Positions 41,805 to 49,969 of a stretch of 56,042 nucleotides of DNA are shown piece by piece (positions within the stretch are counted from its first letter, which is position 1; every line of letters begins with the position of its first letter). The stretch comes from Actinomycetota bacterium (GTDB lineage Bacteria > Actinomycetota > Acidimicrobiia > IMCC26256 > VFJJ01): contig VFJJ01000063.1 of NCBI GenBank assembly GCA_009886115.1, forward strand, positions 1 to 56,042, in the 5' to 3' direction. The position numbers and the translations under genes were made by a program. The notes beneath the pieces are model-generated. The model was not told where the DNA came from, did no database searches, and saw nothing but the letters and a program-made list of their open reading frames with translations.

Positions 41805-41818
41805 TTACTGGTCTGTAA
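41805..41818. promoter_or_regulatory. Candidate TetR operator TTACTGGTCTGTAA
   Basis: The 14-bp site has perfect TTAC/GTAA ends, and 10 of 14 positions are symmetric. It lies 34 bases upstream of the TetR start, within a short AT-richer stretch. This is the size and position expected for an autoregulatory site. Confidence 0.35.
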
Positions 41819-41878
41819 TGGAGATGACCGGGGAGCGGTTGCAGCGGTGCGCCGCGCTCCCAGGTCTCGATGCAGCCT

Positions 41879-42331
41879 TCAGCCCGTCGCCGCGGCTTCG
41901 GCCGCAGCCGCGGCTTCGGCGACCCAGGGCCCGCTGCCGCCGATGCGTTCCGGGGTGATCCGCAGCACCCAGCCGGCGGGGGCCCCGGGAGGCGGGAACG
42001 CCGCGTCGGGTCCGAGGAAGCGCGGGGCGAGCAGCGTCAACAACTCCGGGGCCCCTCCCGCGGCGACGCGTGCGCGCCCGTGGATCACGAGATACTCACG
42101 CAGCCCGGCCGCGTCCCTGGATTCACCCTCCACCGACACGACCACCCGTGGATCGCGTTCGACGTTGCGCAGCTTCTGGTGCAAGCGCAGGTGGCCAGCG
42201 ACGATCTCGCCGCCCTCGACACCAGGCCATATCAGCGAGAGCTGCGGGCTGCCGTCGAGGTTGAGCGTGACCAGATGGGCGTTCGCACCGGATTCGAGGA
42301 GCGCGACGGCAGAAGCGGGGAGGATCACCAT
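41879..42331 (-). CDS. PPOX-class (pyridoxamine oxidase-fold) F420/FMN-binding protein
   Basis: 150 residues, ATG at 42331. The split-barrel fold is indicated by ANAHLVTLNLDGSPQLSLIW, EIVAGHLRLHQKLRNVERDP and RVVVSVEGES, matching actinobacterial PPOX class F420-dependent proteins. The C terminus (about residues 110-150) has a WVLRITPERIGG strand and ends in an Ala/Glu-rich tail, which is not conserved in the family. Likely a reductase or cofactor-binding protein of unknown substrate. It lies directly upstream of the TetR gene on the same strand. Confidence 0.82.
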   Translation of the reverse strand: MVILPASAVALLESGANAHLVTLNLDGSPQLSLIWPGVEGGEIVAGHLRLHQKLRNVERDPRVVVSVEGESRDAAGLREYLVIHGRARVAAGGAPELLTLLAPRFLGPDAAFPPPGAPAGWVLRITPERIGGSGPWVAEAAAAAEAAATG

Positions 42332-42454
42332 GGCCCGAAGTTACCCGTCAACCGACGGTGGCTGGCCCGAGCGCCGACACCCGGCTGTCGAGAGGTCCCG
42401 GCGCCGGCTCAGGCCCCACTGCCCTCGCAGCGTGGTCGACCTCGATGATTGAGA

Positions 42455-42475
42455 AATACAATGCAGGACTGTATT
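42455..42475. promoter_or_regulatory. Dyad AATACA-N9-TGTATT, candidate operator/promoter
   Basis: Perfect 6-bp arms AATACA (42455-42460) and TGTATT (42470-42475), with further symmetric positions in the spacer. TACAAT inside it (42457-42462) is a good plus-strand -10 element. It lies between the divergent PPOX gene and the DJ-1 remnant / F420 reductase pair and probably controls the latter. Confidence 0.5.
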
Positions 42476-42522
42476 GTTACGAACTCCAGATCATCGCACG
42501 TCTCGCATCAGAAGGAGCGCAC

Positions 42523-42669
42523 ATGGCCGCGTCGATCGACATCCTCCATCCGACCCGTCCGAAGATGTTCAAGCCCTTCGCGCTGCGTGATGGCAACCTG
42601 ATCACCGGGCAACAGCAGTACTCGGGAGCCGCCGCAGCTCGGCTCGTCATCGAAGCGTTGGGCGTCTGA
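42523..42669 (+). pseudogene. C-terminal remnant of a DJ-1/PfpI (type 1 glutamine amidotransferase-like) protein
   Basis: The ATG at 42523 has AAGGAG five bases away from it, so a 48-residue peptide could still be made. Its end, ALRDGNLITGQQQYSGAAAA plus RLVIEAL, matches the C terminus of ThiJ/PfpI proteins, where DGNLITGQNP followed by an Ala-rich helix is characteristic. Full members have about 190-230 residues and a nucleophilic Cys, both missing here. The N-terminal three quarters have been lost, and a promoter-like region now abuts the remnant. It is 12 bases upstream of the F420 reductase-like gene and may serve as its leader. Confidence 0.6.
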
Positions 42670-42681
42670 GAGGAGCTGGTC

Positions 42682-43290
42682 ATGAAGCTCGCGATCATCG
42701 GAGCGGGGCGGGTCGGCACGACGCTGGGCGGGCGCTGGTCGGGGCTCGGCCACGAGGTCGTGTACGGCGTGCGCGACCCCGACGACGCCCGCCATGCGGC
42801 TCTGGGCACGCGCGCCCTCCCGGCCGACGCCGTTCGTGGTGTCGACGTCGTGCTGGTCGCCCTGCCGTGGGAGAGCGCCGAGACGGTGCTGCGTTCGATC
42901 GACGTCGGTGGAGCCGTCGTGATCGACGCGACCAACCCCCTCGCTGCGAACGCCCGGGAGCTCACCGGCCACCCTGAGCTGTCGGGTGCCGAGCTCGTCG
43001 CCCGGTGGACGGGCAGCGCCCGGGTCGTGAAGGCCTTCAACACCACGGGATCAGCGAACATGGCCGACCCCGGCTATCCGGGTGGTGCGCCCGTCATGCC
43101 CGTCGCCGGCGACGATCCCGATGCCAAGGCGACGGTGATGGCGCTCGCGCTCGAGATCGGCTTCGACGCCATCGACGCCGGCGGGCTGAGCGCGGCATCC
43201 GATCTCGAGCATCTCGCCATGATCTGGATCCGCCTCGCCTACTCGCTCGGCCACGGCCCCGGCATCGCGCTCGCGCTGCTCCGCCGATGA
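42682..43290 (+). CDS. F420/NADP oxidoreductase-family protein
   Basis: 202 residues, ATG at 42682 with GAGAGGAG upstream. The Rossmann motif is MKLAIIGAGRVGTTLGGRW, with a short strand and Arg (VRDPDD) suited to NADP(H). DVVLVALPWES, VVIDATNPLA and RVVKAFNTTGSANMADP are typical of NADPH-dependent F420 reductases and close relatives (PF03807 family). These exchange hydride between F420 and NADP; some relatives act on other substrates, so the specificity is not certain. Two F420-type PPOX proteins encoded nearby make an F420 link plausible. Confidence 0.85.
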   Translation: MKLAIIGAGRVGTTLGGRWSGLGHEVVYGVRDPDDARHAALGTRALPADAVRGVDVVLVALPWESAETVLRSIDVGGAVVIDATNPLAANARELTGHPELSGAELVARWTGSARVVKAFNTTGSANMADPGYPGGAPVMPVAGDDPDAKATVMALALEIGFDAIDAGGLSAASDLEHLAMIWIRLAYSLGHGPGIALALLRR

Positions 43291-43348
43291 CCGCATCGAA
43301 CGCGCCTGTCGACGACCCGGGCGCCGGGGTTGAAGGGCTGATGGGCCG

Positions 43349-44470
43349 ATGACGCCCGACGCTGCCGTGGAGATGACCAAGCGGACGTCGTACCTCGAGC
43401 TGTTCTTTGATCTGGTGTTCGTGTTCGCCATCACCCAGGTGGCCAACGCCCTGCAAGCGAACCATTCGGGCGCGGGGTGGGCTCATGCCGGTCTCGGGCT
43501 GTGGCTCGTCTGGTGGGCGTGGTCGCAGTTCACCTGGGCCGGCAACGCCATCGACCTCCAGCGCACCCCGGTCCGTCTCGCGATGCTGGCCGTGACCGGG
43601 TTGACCCTCGTCGCCGCACTGGCGATCCCCCATGCGTTCGACGATCGCGGTGCCTGGTTCGCCCTTCCGTACGCAGCCGTGCGGCTCGGCGGACTCGCCC
43701 TCTACTGGGCCGGTCTCCGCCACGACCCCGACTACCTCGCGGCGCTGCGCACGTACGTCCCCTTGGCGTCGATCAGCCCGCTCGTGGTCGTGGTCGGCGG
43801 GTTCACGTCCGACGGGGTGCGTCCGTGGGTCTGGACGCTCGCGGTGGTGGTCGATCTCGCCAGCGCGCTCGCAGCCGGGCGCGGGGAGTTCCGGATCGCG
43901 CCCGCGCACTTCGCAGAGCGTCACGCGCTCTTCGTGATCATCGCGATCGGCGAGTCGGTCGTCGCCGTCGGGGCGACGACGGCTGAGCTCGAACCGACGG
44001 CCCGGGTCGTGACCACTGCGGTGATCGCCTTCTCCATCGTCGCCACGCTGTGGTGGACCTACTTCGACTGGGTCCAAGCGGCGGCCGAGGCCCGTCTCGC
44101 GTCCGAGCCCGACCATGGGATCCGGTCGAGCCTGGCGCGCGACCTGTTCTCGTTCGCCCACCTGCCGATCGTTACGGGGGTGGTGGTGTTCTCGGTCGGT
44201 GCCGAGGAGGCGATCCTGCACCCCGATCAGCCCCTCGCGTCGTTCGGGCGCCTGGCCATGGTCGTCGGGCTCGTCGTGTTCCTCGTGGGATTCGTGGCCG
44301 GCAACGCCCGGGCGACCCACACGCTCCTCGTCGAGCGATCGGTCGCTGCGGGCGCCGTCATCGCGATCGGCGGCCTCCTCGCCCCGAACGTGAGTGCGCT
44401 GTCGGTGGTGGCGACAATCGCCGCGGTGATGATCGCCACGACGGTCATCGAGACGGTCCGCCGACGCTGA
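43349..44470 (+). CDS. LtrA-family (low temperature requirement A) membrane protein
   Basis: 373 residues with about 10-11 TM helices. The N-terminal signature SYLELFFDLVFVFAITQVA is the hallmark of LtrA. Further conserved parts are WLVWWAWSQFTWAGNAIDLQ, HFAERHALFVIIAIGESVVA and WWTYFDWV. LtrA was named from Listeria, where disruption affected growth at low temperature; its biochemical function is unknown. The ATG at 43349 is supported by nearby purine-rich sequence, but an ATG eight codons later would also fit. It is 58 bases downstream of the F420/NADP reductase gene and may be co-transcribed. Confidence 0.88.
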   Translation: MTPDAAVEMTKRTSYLELFFDLVFVFAITQVANALQANHSGAGWAHAGLGLWLVWWAWSQFTWAGNAIDLQRTPVRLAMLAVTGLTLVAALAIPHAFDDRGAWFALPYAAVRLGGLALYWAGLRHDPDYLAALRTYVPLASISPLVVVVGGFTSDGVRPWVWTLAVVVDLASALAAGRGEFRIAPAHFAERHALFVIIAIGESVVAVGATTAELEPTARVVTTAVIAFSIVATLWWTYFDWVQAAAEARLASEPDHGIRSSLARDLFSFAHLPIVTGVVVFSVGAEEAILHPDQPLASFGRLAMVVGLVVFLVGFVAGNARATHTLLVERSVAAGAVIAIGGLLAPNVSALSVVATIAAVMIATTVIETVRRR

Positions 44471-44603
44471 TCGAGACGGCGGCCTGCGACCCGGAGCCGC
44501 CCGTCGTCCGGGTCGACGACGCCGGCCACGTCGTGCTCCCGTTCAGCGATGCGCCCGACCGGCCCTGATCCCGAAGCCGATGAGCGCCGACCCTCCGACC
44601 GCC

Positions 44604-44638
44604 GAATACCTCAACCGCCCGGCGCACGTTCGGTATTC
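44604..44638. promoter_or_regulatory. Inverted GAATACC...GGTATTC upstream of the GntR gene
   Basis: GAATACC (44604-44610) and GGTATTC (44632-44638) form a perfect 7-bp inverted repeat with a 21-bp spacer, 28 bp centre to centre. TATTCT at the right end could be a -10 element. The site ends 42 bases before the GntR start and may be an autoregulatory double site. Confidence 0.4.
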
Positions 44639-44680
44639 TCGACGTCGGGCGCCGATCGCAGCCCCGTCAGGAGAGTGTGC

Positions 44681-45445
44681 GTGGGCACCAGGAAGCACGA
44701 CGGGGCGCAGTTGCGCGAGAAGCCGCAGCTGATCGCCGACGAGTTGCGGGCCTCGATCGTCAGCGGTGAGCTCTCCGAGGGCGACTGGCTGGGTCACGAG
44801 CCCGATCTCGTCGAGCGATTCGGCGTGTCCCGCCCGTCGTTGCGGGAGGCGCTGCGGATCCTCGAAGCCGAAGGCTTCATCACCGTCATGCGGGGAGTGC
44901 ACGGTGGGGTCATCGTCCACGAGCCCGACGAGCGGATGACCGCGCGCACGGCGGCGATGGTGCTCCAGGCCCGCAACGTGGCGCTGTCTGACGTGTTCGA
45001 GGCCCGGGCCCAGATCGAGCCGCTGGCCGCTCGGGCGATCGCGGGCTCGCGTCGGCGGAAGTCGGCGGTGGCCGAGCTGCGGATGCTGGTGGCCGAGGAA
45101 GAGGCCGCGTTGGGAGACCCGGTGGCGTTCGGGGTGGCGAATGCCGCGTTCCACGAGCGGCTGGTTGCGCTCGGAGAGAACCAGACGTTGGCCATCGTCG
45201 CCGAGATGCTCAACGAGATCGTCGTGCGGGCGGTCACCGCGGTGAGCTGCTCGGCCGACGTCGTCGGGTCGCTCCGGACCCGACGACGGGGGATCGCCTC
45301 CCAGCATCATCTGCTGAACCTGCTCGAAGCGGGCGACGCCACGGCGGCCGAGGAGCACTGGCGCGAGCACATGGCCATCGTCGGCAAGGTGATGCTCGGC
45401 CAGGACGCGGCGACCGTGGTGGCCCTCCTCGATCACCACCGCTGA
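44681..45445 (+). CDS. FadR-type GntR transcriptional regulator
   Basis: 254 residues; GTG at 44681 is chosen because AGGAG sits seven bases upstream (44669-44673). The winged helix-turn-helix covers about residues 10-75: LIADELRASIVSGELSEGDW, LVERFGVSRPSLREALRILE and GFITVMRGVHGGVIV. The C-terminal FCD domain has DVFEARAQIEPLAARAIAGS, FHERLVALGENQTLAIVAEM and the His-containing QHHLLNLLEAGD, typical metal/ligand-binding positions. FCD-GntR proteins usually sense acids or acyl-CoAs. It converges on the amidohydrolase/acyl-CoA ligase cluster with only 16 bases between stops, so control of that cluster is plausible but not shown. Confidence 0.9.
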   Translation: MGTRKHDGAQLREKPQLIADELRASIVSGELSEGDWLGHEPDLVERFGVSRPSLREALRILEAEGFITVMRGVHGGVIVHEPDERMTARTAAMVLQARNVALSDVFEARAQIEPLAARAIAGSRRRKSAVAELRMLVAEEEAALGDPVAFGVANAAFHERLVALGENQTLAIVAEMLNEIVVRAVTAVSCSADVVGSLRTRRRGIASQHHLLNLLEAGDATAAEEHWREHMAIVGKVMLGQDAATVVALLDHHR

Positions 45446-45461
45446 TCGCCTGCTCCGGGCC

Positions 45462-46331
45462 TCAGGGTGTCGAGGGTGTCGAGCCCGCCGACGACGGAGG
45501 GGCGAGCCGGTCGAAGAAGAGGCTCTGCGCGTTGGCGTAGAGGTAGTTGTCGCGGATGTCGTCGGGAAGATCGAGCTGCATGGCCTCGCCGATCGTCCGG
45601 GTGATCGACAACACCGGAGCGTCGGAGGCGAAGATGATCTTGGTCTTGCCTCGGCTGCGCATGTAGTGCAGCAGGGCCTCGGGGAGGTACTTGGGCGCCC
45701 ACGCCGAGGTCATCAGGTGCAGGTTCTTGTACTTGATCATCAACCGGATGGCGGTGTCCCACCACGGATCGGCACCGTGCATCATGCACAGCTTCAACTC
45801 GGGGAACCGGACGCACACCCGGTCGAGGTGGATCGGGTTCTGCGCCTCACCGGGGATGGGCGGCCCGGGCAGCCCGGTGTTCAACGCGAGCGGGAGGTCG
45901 AGCTCACAACACTTCACGTACAGCGGGTAGTACACGGCGTCGCTCGGCGGGTACATCCCGTCACCCCAGAACGACGGACCCACCGACGCGAACGCCACCG
46001 GGTGGTCCTTCACGAACGACTCCAGCTTTCGCAGTGTCGGCATCGGCCGGAGCAGATCGAGCCCGCCCGCGGTGAGAGCGAACCGGTCGGGCCGAGCCTC
46101 CACGAAGTCGTACGGCGAACCCTTGGGATTGTTGATGTTCGCCGTGATGATCGCCCGCTCGACACCGTTGGCGTCCATCTCGTCGATGACCTTCGACAGC
46201 TCCCACTTCCCGAAGATCGAGTCGTCCTTCTTGAAGTAGTCGTCCTTCACCCGGAACATCCACTCCGGTTGTGCGGTGTCGCCGAAGTGGACGTTGATCA
46301 GGCAGTCGTGGGCGCGGCGTGCGGTGGGCAT
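45462..46331 (-). CDS. Amidohydrolase-family (Amidohydro_2) protein
   Basis: 289 residues, ATG at 46331 with GAAGGGA upstream. A TIM-barrel amidohydrolase of the Amidohydro_2 type, which includes decarboxylases of aromatic and related acids (ACMSD-like) and lactone hydrolases. Visible features: INVHFGD near the N terminus, SKVIDEMDANGVERAIITAN, FPELKLCMMHGADPWWDTAI with the metal-site His, and KIIFASDAPVLSITR carrying the conserved Asp. The N-terminal HxH metal motif is reduced to a single VHF. Last gene of the minus-strand ligase run, 111 bases after the preceding gene. Probably acts on an intermediate of the acid degraded by the cluster. Confidence 0.82.
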   Translation of the reverse strand: MPTARRAHDCLINVHFGDTAQPEWMFRVKDDYFKKDDSIFGKWELSKVIDEMDANGVERAIITANINNPKGSPYDFVEARPDRFALTAGGLDLLRPMPTLRKLESFVKDHPVAFASVGPSFWGDGMYPPSDAVYYPLYVKCCELDLPLALNTGLPGPPIPGEAQNPIHLDRVCVRFPELKLCMMHGADPWWDTAIRLMIKYKNLHLMTSAWAPKYLPEALLHYMRSRGKTKIIFASDAPVLSITRTIGEAMQLDLPDDIRDNYLYANAQSLFFDRLAPPSSAGSTPSTP

Positions 46332-46442
46332 GGCTGGCGATCCCTTCGAGCAGAACGTGGCTCAGTTGGCGGCGGTCGTTGCATACAGCGGCGTTGGGGT
46401 ACGGCTCACCGGGAAGGACCGGCGACCCGTGCCGATCGGGAA

Positions 46443-48203
46443 TCATCTGAATCGTTCGACGTTGGTGCCGCCGGCCCGGACGAGGGCGCGCAGCTCGTTC
46501 TTGGCGACCTTCGAGGTGGCCGTCTTGGGCAGCTCGCGGGCCACGAGCACCAGCGCCTCGGGACACTTGAACCCGGCGAGACGGGCCGAGGCGAACGATC
46601 GGAGGCTGGCCAGGTCGACCTCGTGGCCGGTTCGGACCACGACGACGGCGCACACCAGCTCGCCGAGGCTTCGGTCGTCGATGCCGACGATGGCCACCTC
46701 GGTCACCGCTGGATGCTCCTGCAGTACCGCCTCGACCTCGGCGCAGTACACGTTCTCGCCGCCCCTGATGACGACGTCCTTCAGCCGGTCGACCACGAAG
46801 AGGTAGCCCTCGTCGTCGAAGCGTCCGAGGTCGCCGGAGTGGAACCAGCCGTCGACGAACGACGCCTTCGTCGCGGTCTCGTCGTTCCAGTAGCCCTTGA
46901 CGACCTGGGGGGACCGCATGCAGATCTCCCCCACCTCGCCGGGTGCGAGCTCCCGCCCGTCGGGGTCGACCACCTTCACGTCGGCGGTGAGGTTGGGCCG
47001 GCCGACGCTGTCGGGCCGGGCCGCGAACTCCGCGCCCACGTTCGTCACCACCGCCGAGGTCGTCTCGGTCAACCCGTAGCCGTTGAGGATCTGCACCGAC
47101 TCGCCGAACACAGCCAGCGCCCGCAACGGGAGGTCGGGCGCCACCGCGGCGCCGCCGAGGGGAACGCCCCGTACGTCGAGGCCGAGCTCGCCGATGCGCG
47201 GGTGCTCGAGGAGGTCTCGGGCCATGGCCGGTACGCCCCCGAGGGTGGTCACCTCCTCCGCCTTGGCGAGTCGCAGCGCTTCTTCGACGTCCCACTTGCG
47301 CATGAGGACCAGCTTCGAGCCGCCCATCTGACCGCCGATGATCGCCGCGACCCCACCGATGTGGAACAGCGGCCCGGCCGACAGCGTGGCGGTCTGGCGC
47401 GCCGGCGGGGGTGCTGACGCCCGTCCGCTGATGATCGCCGCCCGGGCACTCACGAACGCCATGTTCCACAGGTTCGCAATCGCCCCCCGGTTGGTCCCGA
47501 GCGCACCCTTGGGGCGACCGGTGGTCCCCGACGTGTAGAGGATCGTCACCGGGTCGTCCGGGCCGAGCCGAACGATCTCGTCGGGGGCCAGGGGTGCTCC
47601 GTGCACCAGATCGTCGAACTCGTCGTCGCCGCGGTCGTCGCCGCCGTCGCCGCGAACGCTCACGACCCTGACGCCTTTCGGGTGACCGCCGTCGAGGACC
47701 CGCTCGAGCCGCTCCCGGTCGGCGAACACGACCTTCGCTCCGGCGTTCTCGAGCGCGTAACGCAGCTCCGGTCCCGTCCACCACGAGTTCAGCGGTACGA
47801 CGATGGCGCCGTTGAGCGCCGCGCCCCAGAACGAGACGATGAACTCAGGCAGGTTCCGCATGGCGATCGCCACCCGGTCGCCCGGGCCCACACCGAACTC
47901 GTCGCGTAGCGCCCGAGCCAGCCGAAGCGATCGGTCGTGCACCTGCGCGAACGTCCAGCGCTCGCTGTCGTGCACGAGATGGACGAGCTGCGCGTGCGCT
48001 CGGCCCATCTCGAAGCAGTCGAGGATCGTGCGGGGCGCCCGCACGAACGAGCGCATGGGGATCCCGTCGAGGGTCACCTCCTCGACCTCGAACTGCCCAC
48101 CCGGACCGATGAGGGGCACCAGCCGGGGATCGTCCCGGTACACCGCTGCCAGTGACCGGCACAGCACCGGCCCGTCCTCGACCGCTCGACCTTCATCAGA
48201 CAC
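46443..48203 (-). CDS. Acyl-CoA ligase (class I adenylate-forming enzyme)
   Basis: 586 residues from the GTG at 48203 with GGAGG six bases upstream. All core motifs are present: the phosphate loop YTSGTTGRPKGALGT, NGYGLTETTSAV, the hinge-region Asp in DGWFHSGDLGRFDDEGYLF, VIRGGENVYCAEVE, and the catalytic Lys region LPKTATSKVAKNELR. It activates a carboxylic acid as acyl-AMP and transfers it to CoA. The N terminus (about 90 residues before the adenylation fold proper) includes RTILDCFEMGRAHAQLVHLV. One of four ligases in this cluster; the least similar to the other three. The substrate cannot be predicted. Confidence 0.9.
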   Translation of the reverse strand: MSDEGRAVEDGPVLCRSLAAVYRDDPRLVPLIGPGGQFEVEEVTLDGIPMRSFVRAPRTILDCFEMGRAHAQLVHLVHDSERWTFAQVHDRSLRLARALRDEFGVGPGDRVAIAMRNLPEFIVSFWGAALNGAIVVPLNSWWTGPELRYALENAGAKVVFADRERLERVLDGGHPKGVRVVSVRGDGGDDRGDDEFDDLVHGAPLAPDEIVRLGPDDPVTILYTSGTTGRPKGALGTNRGAIANLWNMAFVSARAAIISGRASAPPPARQTATLSAGPLFHIGGVAAIIGGQMGGSKLVLMRKWDVEEALRLAKAEEVTTLGGVPAMARDLLEHPRIGELGLDVRGVPLGGAAVAPDLPLRALAVFGESVQILNGYGLTETTSAVVTNVGAEFAARPDSVGRPNLTADVKVVDPDGRELAPGEVGEICMRSPQVVKGYWNDETATKASFVDGWFHSGDLGRFDDEGYLFVVDRLKDVVIRGGENVYCAEVEAVLQEHPAVTEVAIVGIDDRSLGELVCAVVVVRTGHEVDLASLRSFASARLAGFKCPEALVLVARELPKTATSKVAKNELRALVRAGGTNVERFR

Positions 48204-48274
48204 CGTGACCTCCGACCACGCTCATGTGCTCGACGGGCTCGGCGCCCGCGTGTCTCGACTCGGTCATGGCGGCA

Positions 48275-49969
48275 TCACCCTCGCCCGCCGAACCCGCCGA
48301 GACCGCCGGGCGCGCCGAGCCGCAGGCCCGACTGGGCCAGGATCTCCTGGAGCTTGGCCTTGTCGACCTTGGCGGTGGCGGTCATGGGGACGAGATCGGC
48401 GCTGGGAGTGGCGATCCAGACCGTCGGGACCTTGAACGGGCTGAGCCGGGAACGGGCGCCCTCGACGAGCTCGGCGAACCCGTCGAGCTCCCGTAGGGTG
48501 ACGACGAGCGCGCCGACGGCTTCGGCGCCGTCGGGGCCGATCACGTTGGTGACGTGCGCCTGGGTCACGCCGCCGATGGTCCGCAGCGCGGCCTCCACCT
48601 CCGAGGGGTACACGGTGGCGCCGCTCACCTTGAACATGTCGTCGCGGCGGCCGTGGTACCACACGTAGCCGGCGGCATCGCGCGATCCGAGGTCGCCCGT
48701 CGGGTAGAAGCCGTCGGTGTCGAAGACCTGGTCTCGGGTCAGCCCGCAGATGCCGCGCATCACGGTGAGGCCGCGCAGGCGGAGCTCGCCGGTGGTCCCG
48801 GGCGGGGAGGCGGCCCCGGTGTCGGGGTCGACGATGCGGAGCTCGATCCCCGGGAACGGCCGTCCACAACTCCCCCGGGCGTCGGCCGGCAGGTCGGTGT
48901 CGAGGCGGTCGCCGCTCCAGGGCCCGTTCGTCTCGGTCATCCCGAACAGCACGGCCCGGGCACCGGGGGACGGACGCTGCTCGGGCGGGAGGACGGCGGG
49001 CAGGCTGGCCGGGCGGAGGCTCGACAGGTCGGTCGAGGCGAAGCTCGGGTGCGCGGCGAGCCGGGCGGCCTGGTCGGGCCAGCCGCGAAACAGCGTGACC
49101 CGCTCCCGCTCGAGCAGTCGCAGGGTGCGCTCGGGCTCGGCGACGGCCTCGGTGATGAGCGTGGCGCAGGCGACCAGCACCGCGAGCAGGCCCTGTGAGA
49201 AGCCGCCCGTCCAGAAGAACGGCATCGGGATGTACAGCCGCTCACCGGGGCTGATGCGCCGAGCCGTCAGGCTCGCCGCCGGTGCCCGCAGACCGTTGCC
49301 GTGGGTGTGGATCGTGCCCTTCGGCGCGCCCCGGCTGCCCGAGGTGAACAGGATCGCGAAGTCGTCGGCGGGCCGGACGGCCGCTTCGAGCGCGTCGACG
49401 AGCGCCGTGCTCACCTCGGCCTCGGGCTGCCCGCCGCCGGCCTCGGACCCGCCGCCGGCCTCGGACCGTCCGCCACCGGTCGGGGAGACCACGCGGACGT
49501 GGCGCAAGAACGGCAGGCGGCGATGGCGTCGGCCGGCCGCGACCTCGGCCAGCACTCCCGGGGCGATCGCCTCGAGATCGGCCAGGCACGACCGGCCCCG
49601 AAACTCGTCGGCCACGACCAGGTGGGTCACGCACGCCACGTTGAGCTGGGCCTCCAGCTCCGGCGGTCGCAGCAGCGTGCTCAGCGGCACCAGCACGCCG
49701 CCGACGCGCGCCACCGCCATCGCGGTCACCGCCCACTCGATCCCGTTCGGGAGCGCGATCCCCACCCGGGCGCCCTTGCCGACCCCGACCGCCACCAGCC
49801 GGCAGGCCCGAGCCCGGCTCTGGTCGTCGAGCTCGGCGTGGGTGATCGATCGGTCCTCGGTGACGAGCACCGGCTCGTCGGCGGCCTCGGCCCGGTTGCG
49901 CGCGAGGAGCGCGGGCATGGTCAGCGGGTCTGGCAACGCCAGCGGTTCGGAGCATCGATCACGAGGCAC
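48275..49969 (-). CDS. Acyl-CoA ligase (class I adenylate-forming enzyme)
   Basis: 564 residues; GTG at 49969 has GAAGGAGCG upstream and overlaps the preceding ligase stop by 11 bases, indicating coupling. Motifs: phosphate loop LFTSGSRGAPKGTIHTHG, LFGMTETNGPW, the hinge-region FYPTGDLGSRDAAGYVWY, VSGATVYPSEVEAALR, and the catalytic Lys region PMTATAKVDKAKLQEIL. A Gly/Ser/Glu repeat (GGGRSEAGGGSEAGGG) interrupts the region before the phosphate loop. Its N-terminal 110 residues are clearly similar to the next ligase (49959-51617), so the pair arose by tandem duplication. Substrate unknown. Confidence 0.9.
   Translation of the reverse strand: MPRDRCSEPLALPDPLTMPALLARNRAEAADEPVLVTEDRSITHAELDDQSRARACRLVAVGVGKGARVGIALPNGIEWAVTAMAVARVGGVLVPLSTLLRPPELEAQLNVACVTHLVVADEFRGRSCLADLEAIAPGVLAEVAAGRRHRRLPFLRHVRVVSPTGGGRSEAGGGSEAGGGQPEAEVSTALVDALEAAVRPADDFAILFTSGSRGAPKGTIHTHGNGLRAPAASLTARRISPGERLYIPMPFFWTGGFSQGLLAVLVACATLITEAVAEPERTLRLLERERVTLFRGWPDQAARLAAHPSFASTDLSSLRPASLPAVLPPEQRPSPGARAVLFGMTETNGPWSGDRLDTDLPADARGSCGRPFPGIELRIVDPDTGAASPPGTTGELRLRGLTVMRGICGLTRDQVFDTDGFYPTGDLGSRDAAGYVWYHGRRDDMFKVSGATVYPSEVEAALRTIGGVTQAHVTNVIGPDGAEAVGALVVTLRELDGFAELVEGARSRLSPFKVPTVWIATPSADLVPMTATAKVDKAKLQEILAQSGLRLGAPGGLGGFGGRG

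Noticed and set aside
38083-42680. Possible mobile element or genomic island with integrase.
   Set aside because: Remnants are present, but there is no transposase, integrase, tRNA gene, terminal inverted repeat or target duplication that I can see.
43094-44320. Minus-strand frame of about 400 codons opposite LtrA.
   Set aside because: Composition is Arg/Gly/His/Asp-rich without any recognisable motif; the plus-strand LtrA signature is unmistakable.
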